In this document: in pieces, positions 17,345-25,465 of the stretch
Layout of the letters: each line of letters starts with the position of its first letter
Position numbering within the stretch: position 1 is the stretch's first letter
Source: CAKOSP01 sp964370545
Lineage (GTDB): Bacteria; Bacillota_I; Bacilli_A; RF39; UBA660
Assembly (NCBI GenBank): GCA_964370545.1
Contig: CAYJJQ010000001.1
Span: 1-64,000, forward strand
Length of the DNA stretch: 64,000 bases
Reading direction: 5' to 3'
Notes under the pieces: model-generated
The model's input: the letters and a program-made list of their open reading frames with translations, nothing else
The model's database searches: none
Told to the model about the DNA's origin: nothing
Made by a program: the position numbers and the translations under genes

Positions 17345-18757
17345 ATGAAAGAGGATATTACTAATAAAAAGCAGAATATCCAAGAAGAAGTTATAAATAC
17401 TAATGTTAATGCTAAATCAGGTCAAACCAAATGTCCAAAGTGTGGGGCGACTGATATTTCACAAAGTAAAACTTCAGGAAAATTAAGATGTAACTTTTGT
17501 AGACATGAGTTTTCTGCTGAGGCAATAGATGGAATAGTTGATGATTTAAAAACTTTAGTAGGTAAAAAAGTAGGTCTGGCTGCTAGTGATATAGAAGCTG
17601 ACAAGAACATGGTTACTATTAAGTGTTCTAGTTGTGCAGCAGAGGTAGTAATTGATACTAATGAAAGTGTTAATTCTAGATGCCACTGGTGTAGAAATCA
17701 GTTATCACTTAATGAAAAAGTGCCTAATGGAGCAGTTCCTGATACGATACTGCCATTTAAAGTGGAAAAAGCAGATGCAAAAACTCATATTGAAAAGTTT
17801 GTTAAAAAAAGACAATTTTTTGCGCACCCAATATTCAAAAAAGAATTTACTACTGAAAATATAATGGGTGTTTACTTACCTTATGTTGTTATAGATGTTA
17901 ATGGTCATGCTGATTTCTCAGGCGAAGGAGAAATAGAAACAAGAAGATATACCGTTAAACGTGGAGATAGCACTGAAACTAGATATGATGCAGACTTATA
18001 TAGAGTTCGTAGAAATTTTGATATTTGTATCCATAACTTAACAATTGAATCTAATAAAGATAAGTTAAAACATGGATCTGATGCAAAAACTAATAATGTA
18101 ATAAATGCAATTATGCCATTTGATATAGAAAATTGCGTTAAATGGGATGCCAATTATTTAAGAGGTTATACTTCTGAAAAAAGGGATACAAATATAACAG
18201 AACTTGATGAATTAGCTCAAATTCAAATGAAAGATATAGCTAGACATAATGCTGGTAAATTAGCAGCTAAATATGATCGTGGTATACGCTGGAATACTGA
18301 AAAATTTGATATAAAAGGAGAGCAGTGGTTAACTGCATATCTACCTGTATGGCTTTATAGTTATCAAGAGAAAAAAGGTGAAAACTTTGTTCTTCATTAC
18401 GTTGCAACAAATGCTAGAACAAATGAAACAATGGGAAGTGTTCCTGTGAATGTACCTAAGTTATTGTTTTACTCATTTTTAGTAGAAGTAGTGGGTTTAT
18501 TTACAACTATTACTGTAGAGTTTGATGGAGATTTCATATTTCTAGCATCTGGTATTATATTTTACATTTTAATGTATTCTAGATATCGTAATAAAGGCGC
18601 AAGACATACTTTTGAACATGAAACAAAGGTTGAATTATTTAATGCAAAAGCAGAAGATGGTTTCATAAAAAAAAGAACTGGTCTTTCAAATAGTACTATG
18701 TCAGGAGCAAACGATCACATTGTTGTAGCTAAAAGTTATAATAAATTTAATAAATAA
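17345..18757 (+). CDS. Zinc-ribbon membrane protein (YdjG-like, TFIIB-type zinc ribbon)
   Basis: A 470-aa protein with two zinc ribbons: C30/C33-C49/C52 (TKCPKCGA, LRCNFCRHEF) and C94/C97-C113/C116 (IKCSSCAAE, SRCHWCRNQL). A large middle domain follows and two hydrophobic helices lie at about 375-415. It is translationally coupled to the SPFH gene (1-base gap). By analogy with YdjG it would work with the SPFH protein at the membrane; the molecular role is unknown. It ends at a strong terminator. Confidence 0.82.
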   Translation: MKEDITNKKQNIQEEVINTNVNAKSGQTKCPKCGATDISQSKTSGKLRCNFCRHEFSAEAIDGIVDDLKTLVGKKVGLAASDIEADKNMVTIKCSSCAAEVVIDTNESVNSRCHWCRNQLSLNEKVPNGAVPDTILPFKVEKADAKTHIEKFVKKRQFFAHPIFKKEFTTENIMGVYLPYVVIDVNGHADFSGEGEIETRRYTVKRGDSTETRYDADLYRVRRNFDICIHNLTIESNKDKLKHGSDAKTNNVINAIMPFDIENCVKWDANYLRGYTSEKRDTNITELDELAQIQMKDIARHNAGKLAAKYDRGIRWNTEKFDIKGEQWLTAYLPVWLYSYQEKKGENFVLHYVATNARTNETMGSVPVNVPKLLFYSFLVEVVGLFTTITVEFDGDFIFLASGIIFYILMYSRYRNKGARHTFEHETKVELFNAKAEDGFIKKRTGLSNSTMSGANDHIVVAKSYNKFNK

Positions 18758-18781
18758 AACTTGGAATTACCAAGTTTTTTT
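18758..18781 (+). terminator. Rho-independent terminator
   Basis: AACTTGG/CCAAGTT stem, AATTA loop and a T run immediately after the zinc-ribbon gene. Confidence 0.9.
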
Positions 18782-18829
18782 ATTAATTTAATTTATATTA
18801 TATGTTATAATAAATTTAAGGGTGAGTTT

Positions 18830-19624
18830 ATGTTAAATATTGAAGAATTAAGAAAAGTAGCTAATCATGTAACAGAGTTATCTGAGTTTAATTTTATGGA
18901 ATTATTTTTTTATAAATTAAGAAATAAAAAAATAATAACAATTTCTAGATTCGACTTAGAAAATAAACTATATTATTATAAACAAAATAAAGAATATGAA
19001 CTTTTATTTAATAATATAGAAATTGTTAAATATAGGGAAATGCTAGAATTAGGTAATGCACTATATTTTATGAAAATAAATAATGTAATTAATGATGATA
19101 GAATACCTTATCAATATATAATAACTGGAAAAACTCCTAGTTTTAATACAACAGATGAAATAAATTATTTGATGGATAAATTAGTAGATGATTATATTTC
19201 GAAAAAACATTATGAAGAATCATTTGAAAATAATAAAGTAGCTATATTTTCTATAAATCCTAATTATGAATATGTACTTTATAACGGTGAACAAAATGGA
19301 AATACATATGTTACTACCTTGTTTACAGATGGCAATATTTCTGCTTGTAAGACCAAAATTGAAAGTAGTGAAAGTATTTTTGCTACTGCTTCTAAAATGA
19401 TTTTTCAGGGAGGTCATAATTTAAAACAATTGCATATTGATAAATTAACTATAGAAAATGCTAATTATGTAGCAGTTTATAAAAAGTATAATGATAATGA
19501 CCTCGAGGTAAATATATATACAGATAAAAATAATTTAGTAGTATTAGAAAGTATCATTAGTGAAATAAAAAATGATATGAGTAATCATTTAACTAATAAT
19601 GAAGAAAAAATTAGGAGATTATAA
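18830..19624 (+). CDS. Hypothetical 264-aa protein
   Basis: Soluble protein starting MLNIEELRKVANHVTEL. I take the ATG at 18830 because AAGGGTGA lies 5 bases upstream and because a longer frame from 18761 would cross the preceding terminator and the TATAAT at 18804. No motif is recognised; the composition is acidic/Asn/Lys-rich with alternating strands. Its stop overlaps the start of the flavodoxin gene by one base (ATAATGG), so they are co-translated. Confidence 0.7.
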   Translation: MLNIEELRKVANHVTELSEFNFMELFFYKLRNKKIITISRFDLENKLYYYKQNKEYELLFNNIEIVKYREMLELGNALYFMKINNVINDDRIPYQYIITGKTPSFNTTDEINYLMDKLVDDYISKKHYEESFENNKVAIFSINPNYEYVLYNGEQNGNTYVTTLFTDGNISACKTKIESSESIFATASKMIFQGGHNLKQLHIDKLTIENANYVAVYKKYNDNDLEVNIYTDKNNLVVLESIISEIKNDMSNHLTNNEEKIRRL

Positions 19625-20013
19625 TGGAAGTATATTATTTTTCTAGGACAGGAAGAAGTGAAAAAATAGCAGAAGATATAGCTTTAAAATATAATAGTAA
19701 AGCAAATAAGATAGATGATATGATAGACTGGTCAGGTAAAACTAAATTTATTAAGGCTGGAGCTATGGCAGCTAAAAAAGAACTAATTTCTATTAGATAT
19801 AATGATATAACAGATAAAGAAATAATATTAGTCTTTCCAATATGGGCTGGTACTTTACCTCCTGCAATAAGGTCTTTTGTTAATGAAAATAAGGGCATAG
19901 ATATGACTGTTGTTACAACTAGCGCTATGTCAAGTTTAAAAGAAGAAGAAAAGCAAATATTTAAAAAAGTATATGAAGTAAAGGGTAAAGATAATACGGC
20001 ACCAAATATATAA
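19624..20013 (+). CDS. Flavodoxin-like protein
   Basis: A 129-aa protein starting MEVYYFSRTGRSEKIAEDI: the S-X-T-G-X-S loop binds the FMN phosphate. VFPIWAGTLPPAIRSFVNEN (about 70-88) matches the region that covers the flavin ring. Likely an electron carrier or flavodoxin-like regulator in the cytosol. It is shorter than classic flavodoxins (about 140-150 aa). It overlaps the preceding unknown gene by one base and is followed 22 bases later by a metallophosphoesterase. Confidence 0.8.
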   Translation: MEVYYFSRTGRSEKIAEDIALKYNSKANKIDDMIDWSGKTKFIKAGAMAAKKELISIRYNDITDKEIILVFPIWAGTLPPAIRSFVNENKGIDMTVVTTSAMSSLKEEEKQIFKKVYEVKGKDNTAPNI

Positions 20014-20035
20014 TAATAATTTAACTTGAGGGTTT

Positions 20036-20957
20036 ATGGAAAATGAAAATATAATCAATGCTATTTTAAATGGTATAGAATTTAATGATATATTAAAAAG
20101 TTTTGATATGCATAAAAGTGAATTACTATATATACTTAGAATTTTTTCTATTTGCCAAGAACTTCCAGAAGAGGTTAGATACCATATTAAAGAAATAATA
20201 GCACAAAATATGCATTATAAATATATAAACACTCCAACTCAATTTTTAGTTATTGCTGACCTACATTTAGGTAATAAGAAAGATAAGTTAAAATATCTAG
20301 ACATAGTATATAATTATGCTACTAAAAATGGAATTACTGAAATATATATAGTAGGTGATTTAATCGATAATATTTTGCATCAAAGTCATTTAGAAATTGA
20401 TACTTATGAAAAACAGTATGAATACTTTTTAAAAAATTACCCATTTGATTCAACTATTAAAAACTACGCTTTGCTTGGTAATCATGAGCATCTAGCTAAA
20501 AGAAAAGGTGATTTCGATATTTTATCTATGTTACCTAGAGATAGAAGTGATTTTATCACTTTGGGATATAAAATTGCTAATATAAAAATATATGAAAATG
20601 ACATTTTATTTAGACACGCAGTTACAGAAATATTAAATCCCAATTGTAATTTAGTAACTCCAGCTATAACCTTTGAAGGGCATAGTCACGTATATTATGT
20701 AAAAAAAGTTAAAAGTATTAATTTAACTAAAAATCACAAGAATTTAGTGCACGTTCCCCATCTATTTGTGCCTGAAGACAAAGCTTATTTAAAAAAGNNN
20801 NNNNNNNATTCATGTAAAAAATCACGGTAATTATAATTCATATGTAATACAACATAATTTGTTCGATAATAACAATACTTTTGTTAATGAAATAGAATCA
20901 ATACATGTTGAAAATAGAAACTTATTGCCAAAGCAAAGAGTTAAAAGAAAAAGTTAA
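20036..20957 (+). CDS. Metallophosphoesterase, interrupted by a scaffold gap
   Basis: Calcineurin-like phosphoesterase with intact motifs: IADLHLG (about 75-81), VGDLIDN, LLGNHEHL and FEGHSHVYY. Ten N at 20798-20807 interrupt it. Beyond the gap the frame starting at 20808 continues IHVKNHGNYNSYVIQHN and ends at TAA 20955-20957, which fits the end of such a protein. Across exactly 10 N the two parts are out of frame by one base, but 10 N looks like a placeholder, so I read this as one intact gene and not as a pseudogene. An N-terminal extension of about 65 residues precedes the catalytic domain. Confidence 0.75.
20798..20807. other. Assembly gap (10 N)
   Basis: A run of ten undetermined bases of unknown true length, inside the metallophosphoesterase gene. 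It marks a scaffold join. Confidence 0.97.
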
Positions 20958-21001
20958 TAAATTAAATATTATTTTAAAATGAAAAGATTGGAATTGATAA
21001 A

Positions 21002-21343
21002 ATGACACACAAAATGAAATTACAACCAAAATGCTATAATTATATGTTATTTGGAACAAAACGAATTGAATTAAGATTGTTTGATGAAAAAAGACAAGAA
21101 ATTAAAGTAGGAGATAAAATTAAATTTTTAAAAGAACCTGAATTAATAGAAAGTTTTGAGGCAGTTGTAACTGAATTACTTAACTATAATAATTTTGATA
21201 ATTTGTTTGCTGAATATCCTATTGAAATGTTAGCAGATCAAGAAATGACAAAAGAAGAACTTAAATTAGTTTTAGAAGAATTTTATACTCCACAAAAACA
21301 AAATACATATGGTGTATTAGGTATTAAAATAGAATTAATTTAA
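21002..21343 (+). CDS. ASCH domain protein
   Basis: A 113-aa protein with the ASCH fold, a PUA-like RNA-binding domain: MKLQPKCYNYMLFGTKRIELRLFDEKRQEIKVGDKIKF is typical (KxGxKxxExR and VGDxIxF elements). Function of single-domain ASCH proteins is uncertain; some act on modified nucleosides or bind RNA. No strong binding site is visible (GGAATTG lies nearby). It ends at a terminator and is the last gene before the tRNA-adjacent island. Confidence 0.82.
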   Translation: MTHKMKLQPKCYNYMLFGTKRIELRLFDEKRQEIKVGDKIKFLKEPELIESFEAVVTELLNYNNFDNLFAEYPIEMLADQEMTKEELKLVLEEFYTPQKQNTYGVLGIKIELI

Positions 21344-21351
21344 TAATTAAG

Positions 21352-21374
21352 CACTTTAAATAAAGTGTTTTTTT
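21352..21374 (+). terminator. Rho-independent terminator
   Basis: CACTTT/AAAGTG stem with AAAT loop and seven T after the ASCH gene. Confidence 0.85.
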
Positions 21375-21378
21375 GTAT

Positions 21379-21405
21379 AAAAAAATCGAACTATTTAAAG
21401 TTCGA
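21379..21405 (-). terminator. Minus-strand terminator downstream of the DUF1016 nuclease
   Basis: TCGAAC/GTTCGA stem with an 8-base loop; the A run at 21379-21385 is the U run on the minus strand. A very similar hairpin lies at 22645-22670, in each case just past a copy of the tRNA-end repeat. Confidence 0.8.
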
Positions 21406-21408
21406 CTA

Positions 21409-21429
21409 ATTTCTCTATGGAGCAAGTGA
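21409..21429. repeat. Direct repeat of tRNA-Gly 3' end (copy 1, attachment-site-like)
   Basis: Contains CTATGGAGCAAGTGA, identical to 25806-25820 at the 3' end of tRNA-Gly; the full 21 bases differ at one position. Only the end of the tRNA is present, not a whole gene. Confidence 0.75.
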
Positions 21430-21492
21430 CGTAGGTATCTACAACTCCTGTTTAAGACAATTGATATAATTCAATCTATAATTATTTTATCA

Positions 21493-22512
21493 TTAATCTT
21501 TATTTGATTCAATAAGTTCTTTTTCGCTTTCTATTTCTCTTATTAATTCTTCTTCTGTAGGAATATATAACTTATATTTAGAAGCAAATAAATTGTTATT
21601 ATCATTTAAAACTGAGTATTTAACTATTGTATCTTTTTTATCAGAACATAAAATTATTCCAATAGTAGCATTATCATCTTCACCTTTAACTTTATCATCG
21701 TAATATCTTACATAAAAATCTAGTTGTCCAATATCTTGATGTGTAAGTTTATTTGTTTTAAGTTCAATAATAACAAAACATTTCATTATATAATTATAAA
21801 ATACTAGATCGATATAAAAATTTTCGCCATCAACATCGATTCTTTTTTGTCTATCTACAAAACTATATCCTTTTCCAAGTTCAAGTAAAAATTCTTGTAT
21901 ATGATTAATTAAATTAGTTTCTAAATCTTGTTCGTAAAATTTTGCATTTTCTTTTAATCCTACAAATTCTAATACATAAGGATTTTTAATAATTGATTTA
22001 TTATTATTAAGTTCTAGTATTTGTATTTCATTTCTAACATCATTTTTATAGTCATCTTGTGTAGACAGAAGTCTTTCATAATAAAAACTATTTATTTGTC
22101 TTTCTAATTGTGTAACACTCCAAGACGATCTTAAACATTCATCAAAATAGAAGCCTCTTTTTTTATCATCATTTAGTTTAATTAATAGTTTATAATGACT
22201 CCAGCTTAACTGGTGCCACGATGTAGCACCATCTTTATAAATTGTATAAAATTGTTTCATTCTCGTTAAATTACTTCTATCAAATCCCTTTCCAAAATCA
22301 TTTGTTAATTTTATAGATAAAGATTTAAGTATTTCGTTTTGAGATTTTTCTTCTCCTAACAGTTCTAATAATTCAACAATAGTGCTACCAACATAAAAGT
22401 AACACTCTAACATTTCTTTATTAATGGTTTTATATACTTTATTTCTAGCATTAGCTATTATCTCTTTAATCTTTTCGTATGAATTATCTAATATTTTATT
22501 GTCATCTAACAT
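21493..22512 (-). CDS. DUF1016/YhcG-type PDDEXK nuclease domain protein
   Basis: A 339-aa protein with an N-terminal DUF1016 helical domain (SYEKIKEIIANARNKVYKTINKEM...; DFGKGFDRSNLTRMKQFY) and a C-terminal PDDEXK nuclease fold: the catalytic segment reads FYIDLVFYN...VIIELKTNKL (D, E-X-K). Family members are found in defence islands and beside restriction systems; the target is not established. I start at the ATG at 22512, 8 bases after AAGGAG, and not further upstream, because the promoter at 22534-22562 lies there. It forms its own transcription unit between two tRNA-end repeats. Confidence 0.85.
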   Translation of the reverse strand: MLDDNKILDNSYEKIKEIIANARNKVYKTINKEMLECYFYVGSTIVELLELLGEEKSQNEILKSLSIKLTNDFGKGFDRSNLTRMKQFYTIYKDGATSWHQLSWSHYKLLIKLNDDKKRGFYFDECLRSSWSVTQLERQINSFYYERLLSTQDDYKNDVRNEIQILELNNNKSIIKNPYVLEFVGLKENAKFYEQDLETNLINHIQEFLLELGKGYSFVDRQKRIDVDGENFYIDLVFYNYIMKCFVIIELKTNKLTHQDIGQLDFYVRYYDDKVKGEDDNATIGIILCSDKKDTIVKYSVLNDNNNLFASKYKLYIPTEEELIREIESEKELIESNKD

Positions 22513-22533
22513 AATGGGTTCTCCTTTTAAAAT

Positions 22534-22562
22534 ATTATATCGTAACAATGAAGTGATAGCAA
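22534..22562 (-). promoter_or_regulatory. Promoter of the DUF1016 nuclease gene
   Basis: On the minus strand TTGCTA, 17 bases, TATAAT. The -10 box lies 21 bases before the chosen ATG at 22512, with AAGGAG between. Confidence 0.7.
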
Positions 22563-22572
22563 TTGATTCAGC

Positions 22573-22605
22573 CACTTTTCGGTCACTTTTCAGCTACTTT
22601 TCGAT
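22573..22605. repeat. Three tandem 11-bp repeats upstream of the nuclease promoter
   Basis: Units CACTTTTCGGT, CACTTTTCAGC and TACTTTTCGAT follow each other without gaps, directly upstream of the -35 box. A spacing of one DNA turn suggests binding of a regulator on one face; no regulator is known. Confidence 0.6.
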
Positions 22606-22644
22606 TTTGAATAAATATTTATAAAAAACTACCTATATTACACT

Positions 22645-22670
22645 AAAAAACTCGAACATAAAAATTCGAG
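22645..22670 (-). terminator. Minus-strand terminator downstream of the Qat-like operon
   Basis: CTCGAA/TTCGAG stem with an 8-base loop; an A run on the plus strand (22645-22650) gives the U run on the minus strand. Confidence 0.8.
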
Positions 22671-22672
22671 TA

Positions 22673-22693
22673 AATTCTCTACGTAGCAAGTGA
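22673..22693. repeat. Diverged copy of the tRNA-Gly 3'-end repeat (copy 2)
   Basis: Matches copy 1 at 18 of 21 positions (shared TCTCTA and AGCAAGTGA). As in copy 1, it sits between the end of a minus-strand gene and that gene's terminator. Confidence 0.6.
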
Positions 22694-22741
22694 CAAGTTA
22701 AGAACAACCCTTTCTAATATTTAGTATATCATAATTTTATA

Positions 22742-23353
22742 TTAACTTAACGATTTATAATAGTTATTTAATATTAGTTTTAAAAGTATTATTACTTTTT
22801 TTCTTAAGTTTTTGACTTCAACAAATTGATCCTCGCCAAAATTGCCGTATACTAGTGGTAAATCGATACCATACTCATAATCATAATTACCTTTTTTGTT
22901 TTCGTGAATATTAATATGAATATTTTTTTTAATTAATGTTTCAGTTGTACTTTTATAAAAGTCAAAATCATCTGGTTCTGTGCAATAATGGAATACATCG
23001 TTTCTCATAGATAAATATTTAGCATTAATTGAATTAGGCTTATCTTCAGTTTTTTCTAGTTCATCTGCTAGTTCAATATATAATTTTCTAATTTCCTCGT
23101 TTTTTATAATATTTTTATAAAATTCTGAATAATTACTAGATTTTTTAATTTTAGCTAATAACTTTAATGTTTCTTTTAGATTAGACATTCCTATTTTAAA
23201 TGAATATAAAAATAAATTATTATAAAATGGTTTATTCACTTTATATAATGAATTTATTAAATGTTCGTTGCATTTCAAATCGTTGTATGCTCTTGAAATA
23301 TTGTAGTATGCGAAACCACTATAATCTAGTGTATAAAATTTACTCCTGTCCAT
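22742..23353 (-). CDS. RX4H (HEPN-type) protein, third gene of the Qat-like operon
   Basis: A 203-aa helical protein without a signal peptide. SMRNDVFHY places R117 and H122 as R-N-X3-H, the catalytic motif of HEPN ribonucleases, at the end of a predicted helix, with acidic residues (TEPDDFDFY) just after. I infer an RNase toxin or effector; no closer family is recognised, and RX4H can occur by chance. The start overlaps the end of the QatC-like gene by 14 bases, which ties its synthesis to that enzyme. A terminator follows at 22645. Confidence 0.6.
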   Translation of the reverse strand: MDRSKFYTLDYSGFAYYNISRAYNDLKCNEHLINSLYKVNKPFYNNLFLYSFKIGMSNLKETLKLLAKIKKSSNYSEFYKNIIKNEEIRKLYIELADELEKTEDKPNSINAKYLSMRNDVFHYCTEPDDFDFYKSTTETLIKKNIHINIHENKKGNYDYEYGIDLPLVYGNFGEDQFVEVKNLRKKVIILLKLILNNYYKSLS

Positions 23354-24641
23354 TTTTCTCAGACCCCATTCTGCTTAAATAACTTTTAATTTCTTCATTA
23401 AATTTTAGTAACATGTTTTCTATTTTTTCTTGCCAATTTTCATCATCAAAGTACTCTTTTCTAATGTCTATATAATCATAAATAGTTTTATTTTCAATAG
23501 CTTTTGAAAAATTTTTGTAATAATTTAATAATGATTTTTTTTCGTTATATTTGTATTTGGCCGCTTCTAGGTCTTTATTTTTTTCATTATTTTTTGACAT
23601 TATTATTTCATTTTTTTCTATCTCTTTTAATTTTGATAAATTATTTGGCAAACAATAATTTGCATCTTGGTGTTGCAAATTATTTATATTAATACCAATT
23701 TGTCTTAAAACACAGGCAATGCAAACGCCACAATGAAAATTACCTGTACTTTTATTTCTAAAATACTTTATCGCAGAATTTTTTGAACATGTCCTAGTAT
23801 CTTTTTTTATAATCTCAAAATAAGTTTCGTTATTTATTTGATTAATAACATCGCCTTTAGTTAAAAAAGTGAATGGATTTATAACTTTAATATTTATTCC
23901 AAGCTTTTTTAAAATATTATTATATAAGTGTATTGTTTTAGGACTAGTTGTTTTAGTTACCTTTCTACTAAAATTAAATTTAGGATTTAATGACATAATT
24001 CCATTTTCATATATATTTATAGTTGGTATTTTGTAATAATCTGCATATATTAAACAGCTGGTTAAAAACATGAGAGAACGAGTTCTTTCAGTGTAATGTT
24101 CACCATGATCAAATTTTAATTTCTTTATAATTATATGATTGTTATTATTGTTTTTAACTATTTTGTTATAAATATTTTTAGCATTAGAAATTTCTACTGA
24201 ATTGGTTTGGTAAGATATGAATAAAGTATTATTGTTTTTCTCTAAAACTGTTCCACCTAAAGCATCTAATCCACCAGAAAATAAAGATATTGAATTATAT
24301 TGTTTATTTTCTTTAAATAAAAGTGGATTGCATAAGGATTTAACATTTTCACATTTTATAAAATTAATATTCCAAATTTCACCATTTGTCATATAGGTTA
24401 ATAGTATTTCTAAATCAGTTTTAATTGCTTGAAATAATATTAAGTTATAAACTGGTATTGAAATAGTTAGTTTACTTTTATTATTGACATATTCGTTTCT
24501 TGGTGTATAAAAATCAGTATATACAATGTAAGAAATAACATCAAAAAAATCTAATATTATTGAGTTATCATAATTATCGATATCAGTAAGATTTTCTTTG
24601 TTATAATGTAATATATGCGGAAATTTTTCGAAATTTATCAT
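23340..24641 (-). CDS. QatC/QueC-like enzyme (PP-loop ATPase with zinc site)
   Basis: About 433 aa, related to QueC, the enzyme that turns carboxy-deazaguanine into preQ0 with ATP. The ATP pyrophosphate loop LFSGGLDALGG (about 120-130) and the C-terminal zinc cysteines, C-X18-C-X2-C-X2-C (TRTCSK ... FHCGVCIACVLRQIGI), are both present. It is much longer than QueC (about 220 aa), with N- and C-terminal additions as in QatC and CBASS Cap9 defence proteins. No queuosine genes are near. ATG 24641 is preferred over GTG 24650 because AGGTG is 6 bases upstream; this leaves one base after the QatB-like stop. Confidence 0.82.
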   Translation of the reverse strand: MINFEKFPHILHYNKENLTDIDNYDNSIILDFFDVISYIVYTDFYTPRNEYVNNKSKLTISIPVYNLILFQAIKTDLEILLTYMTNGEIWNINFIKCENVKSLCNPLLFKENKQYNSISLFSGGLDALGGTVLEKNNNTLFISYQTNSVEISNAKNIYNKIVKNNNNNHIIIKKLKFDHGEHYTERTRSLMFLTSCLIYADYYKIPTINIYENGIMSLNPKFNFSRKVTKTTSPKTIHLYNNILKKLGINIKVINPFTFLTKGDVINQINNETYFEIIKKDTRTCSKNSAIKYFRNKSTGNFHCGVCIACVLRQIGININNLQHQDANYCLPNNLSKLKEIEKNEIIMSKNNEKNKDLEAAKYKYNEKKSLLNYYKNFSKAIENKTIYDYIDIRKEYFDDENWQEKIENMLLKFNEEIKSYLSRMGSEKNGQE

Positions 24642-24642
24642 T

Positions 24643-25311
24643 TTATTCACCTATCCTTTTTAAAGAAATTAATATTGATGCCATTTTACTTTTTATTTTG
24701 TCAGCAAAGTCATTGTCATCAACTTTTTCAATATCTAATGAAATCATATTGTCATTTATAATAGGTGATAAATTTTCGGCTAAGTCTTCTTCCAAACTCT
24801 TTAAAAATATAGTGTCATCAAACTCTTCAACACAGTCCATTGTATCTTCATATGTATATTGTTTGAATATATTTGATATTATATTTTTTATATATTCACT
24901 TAAAAAGTCAATTACATTGGTAGTGTTATCACAAATATTTATAACTTCATGCGCTTCTAAAACTGATGTTTTTAAAATTTCATTATTTTCTATTTCTAAG
25001 TAATCTATTATTAAATTATTTAATTCTATTTTTGTTAGCTTGTCAATATTTTTAGAATTAAAAATGCTTTCAGAACCACTTGATATCTCTTTGTTTAATT
25101 TTATTATTTTTTTAATACTTATTATTAAAGTTGGTGAATATAAATTTTCATTTAATGTTTTTTTAATTTTAGATTCACCATTTTTAGGATAAACTAATTC
25201 TTGTAAAATGTTTCCAATACCTGAACCATTAGAACTAATAAGATTATTGGATATTGCATCTAAAATTTTTGATTTAGCTCGATCGTTTTTGTTTCTTGTT
25301 GATGATCCCAT
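24643..25311 (-). CDS. QatB-like protein, first gene of the Qat-like operon
   Basis: A 222-aa acidic, helical protein. It begins MGSSTRNKNDRAKSK: a Gly after the start Met followed by small polar residues, which resembles the N-terminus of QatB proteins, and it sits directly upstream of a QatC-like gene, as qatB does. From memory, QueC-like defence enzymes of type IV CBASS and Qat have been reported to attach a deazaguanine to the N-terminal Gly of a partner; this protein would be the natural substrate. Similarity to QatB beyond the N-terminus is an inference. GGAGGTG lies 6 bases upstream of the start. Confidence 0.6.
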   Translation of the reverse strand: MGSSTRNKNDRAKSKILDAISNNLISSNGSGIGNILQELVYPKNGESKIKKTLNENLYSPTLIISIKKIIKLNKEISSGSESIFNSKNIDKLTKIELNNLIIDYLEIENNEILKTSVLEAHEVINICDNTTNVIDFLSEYIKNIISNIFKQYTYEDTMDCVEEFDDTIFLKSLEEDLAENLSPIINDNMISLDIEKVDDNDFADKIKSKMASILISLKRIGE

Positions 25312-25465
25312 CTTAACACCTCCATAAAAAGAGCATATGTCTCCCTTTTAAGTTATTAAATACTCTAACATAATCTTACAATTTTTGCAAATAAGCGATA
25401 TACTAAATTTGTGGAATCTATTCGGAGAACGGGTATAAGTTATAATAGATAATATTAGAGGGGGG

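Noticed and set aside
20036..20830. Metallophosphoesterase as a frameshifted pseudogene
   Set aside because: The frame is lost only across ten N of unknown true length; both sides read as one normal protein.
21409..21470. A second tRNA-Gly (pseudo-tRNA) at the left repeat
   Set aside because: Only the 3' acceptor end matches; no anticodon or D arm can be folded upstream on the minus strand.
21379..22693. CRISPR array from the repeated hairpins and 21-bp repeats
   Set aside because: Copies are far apart, differ from each other, and no spacers of regular length or cas genes are seen.
23340..24641. QueC of queuosine synthesis
   Set aside because: Twice the usual length, no queD/queE/queF or tgt nearby, and coupled to QatB-like and RX4H proteins in an island.
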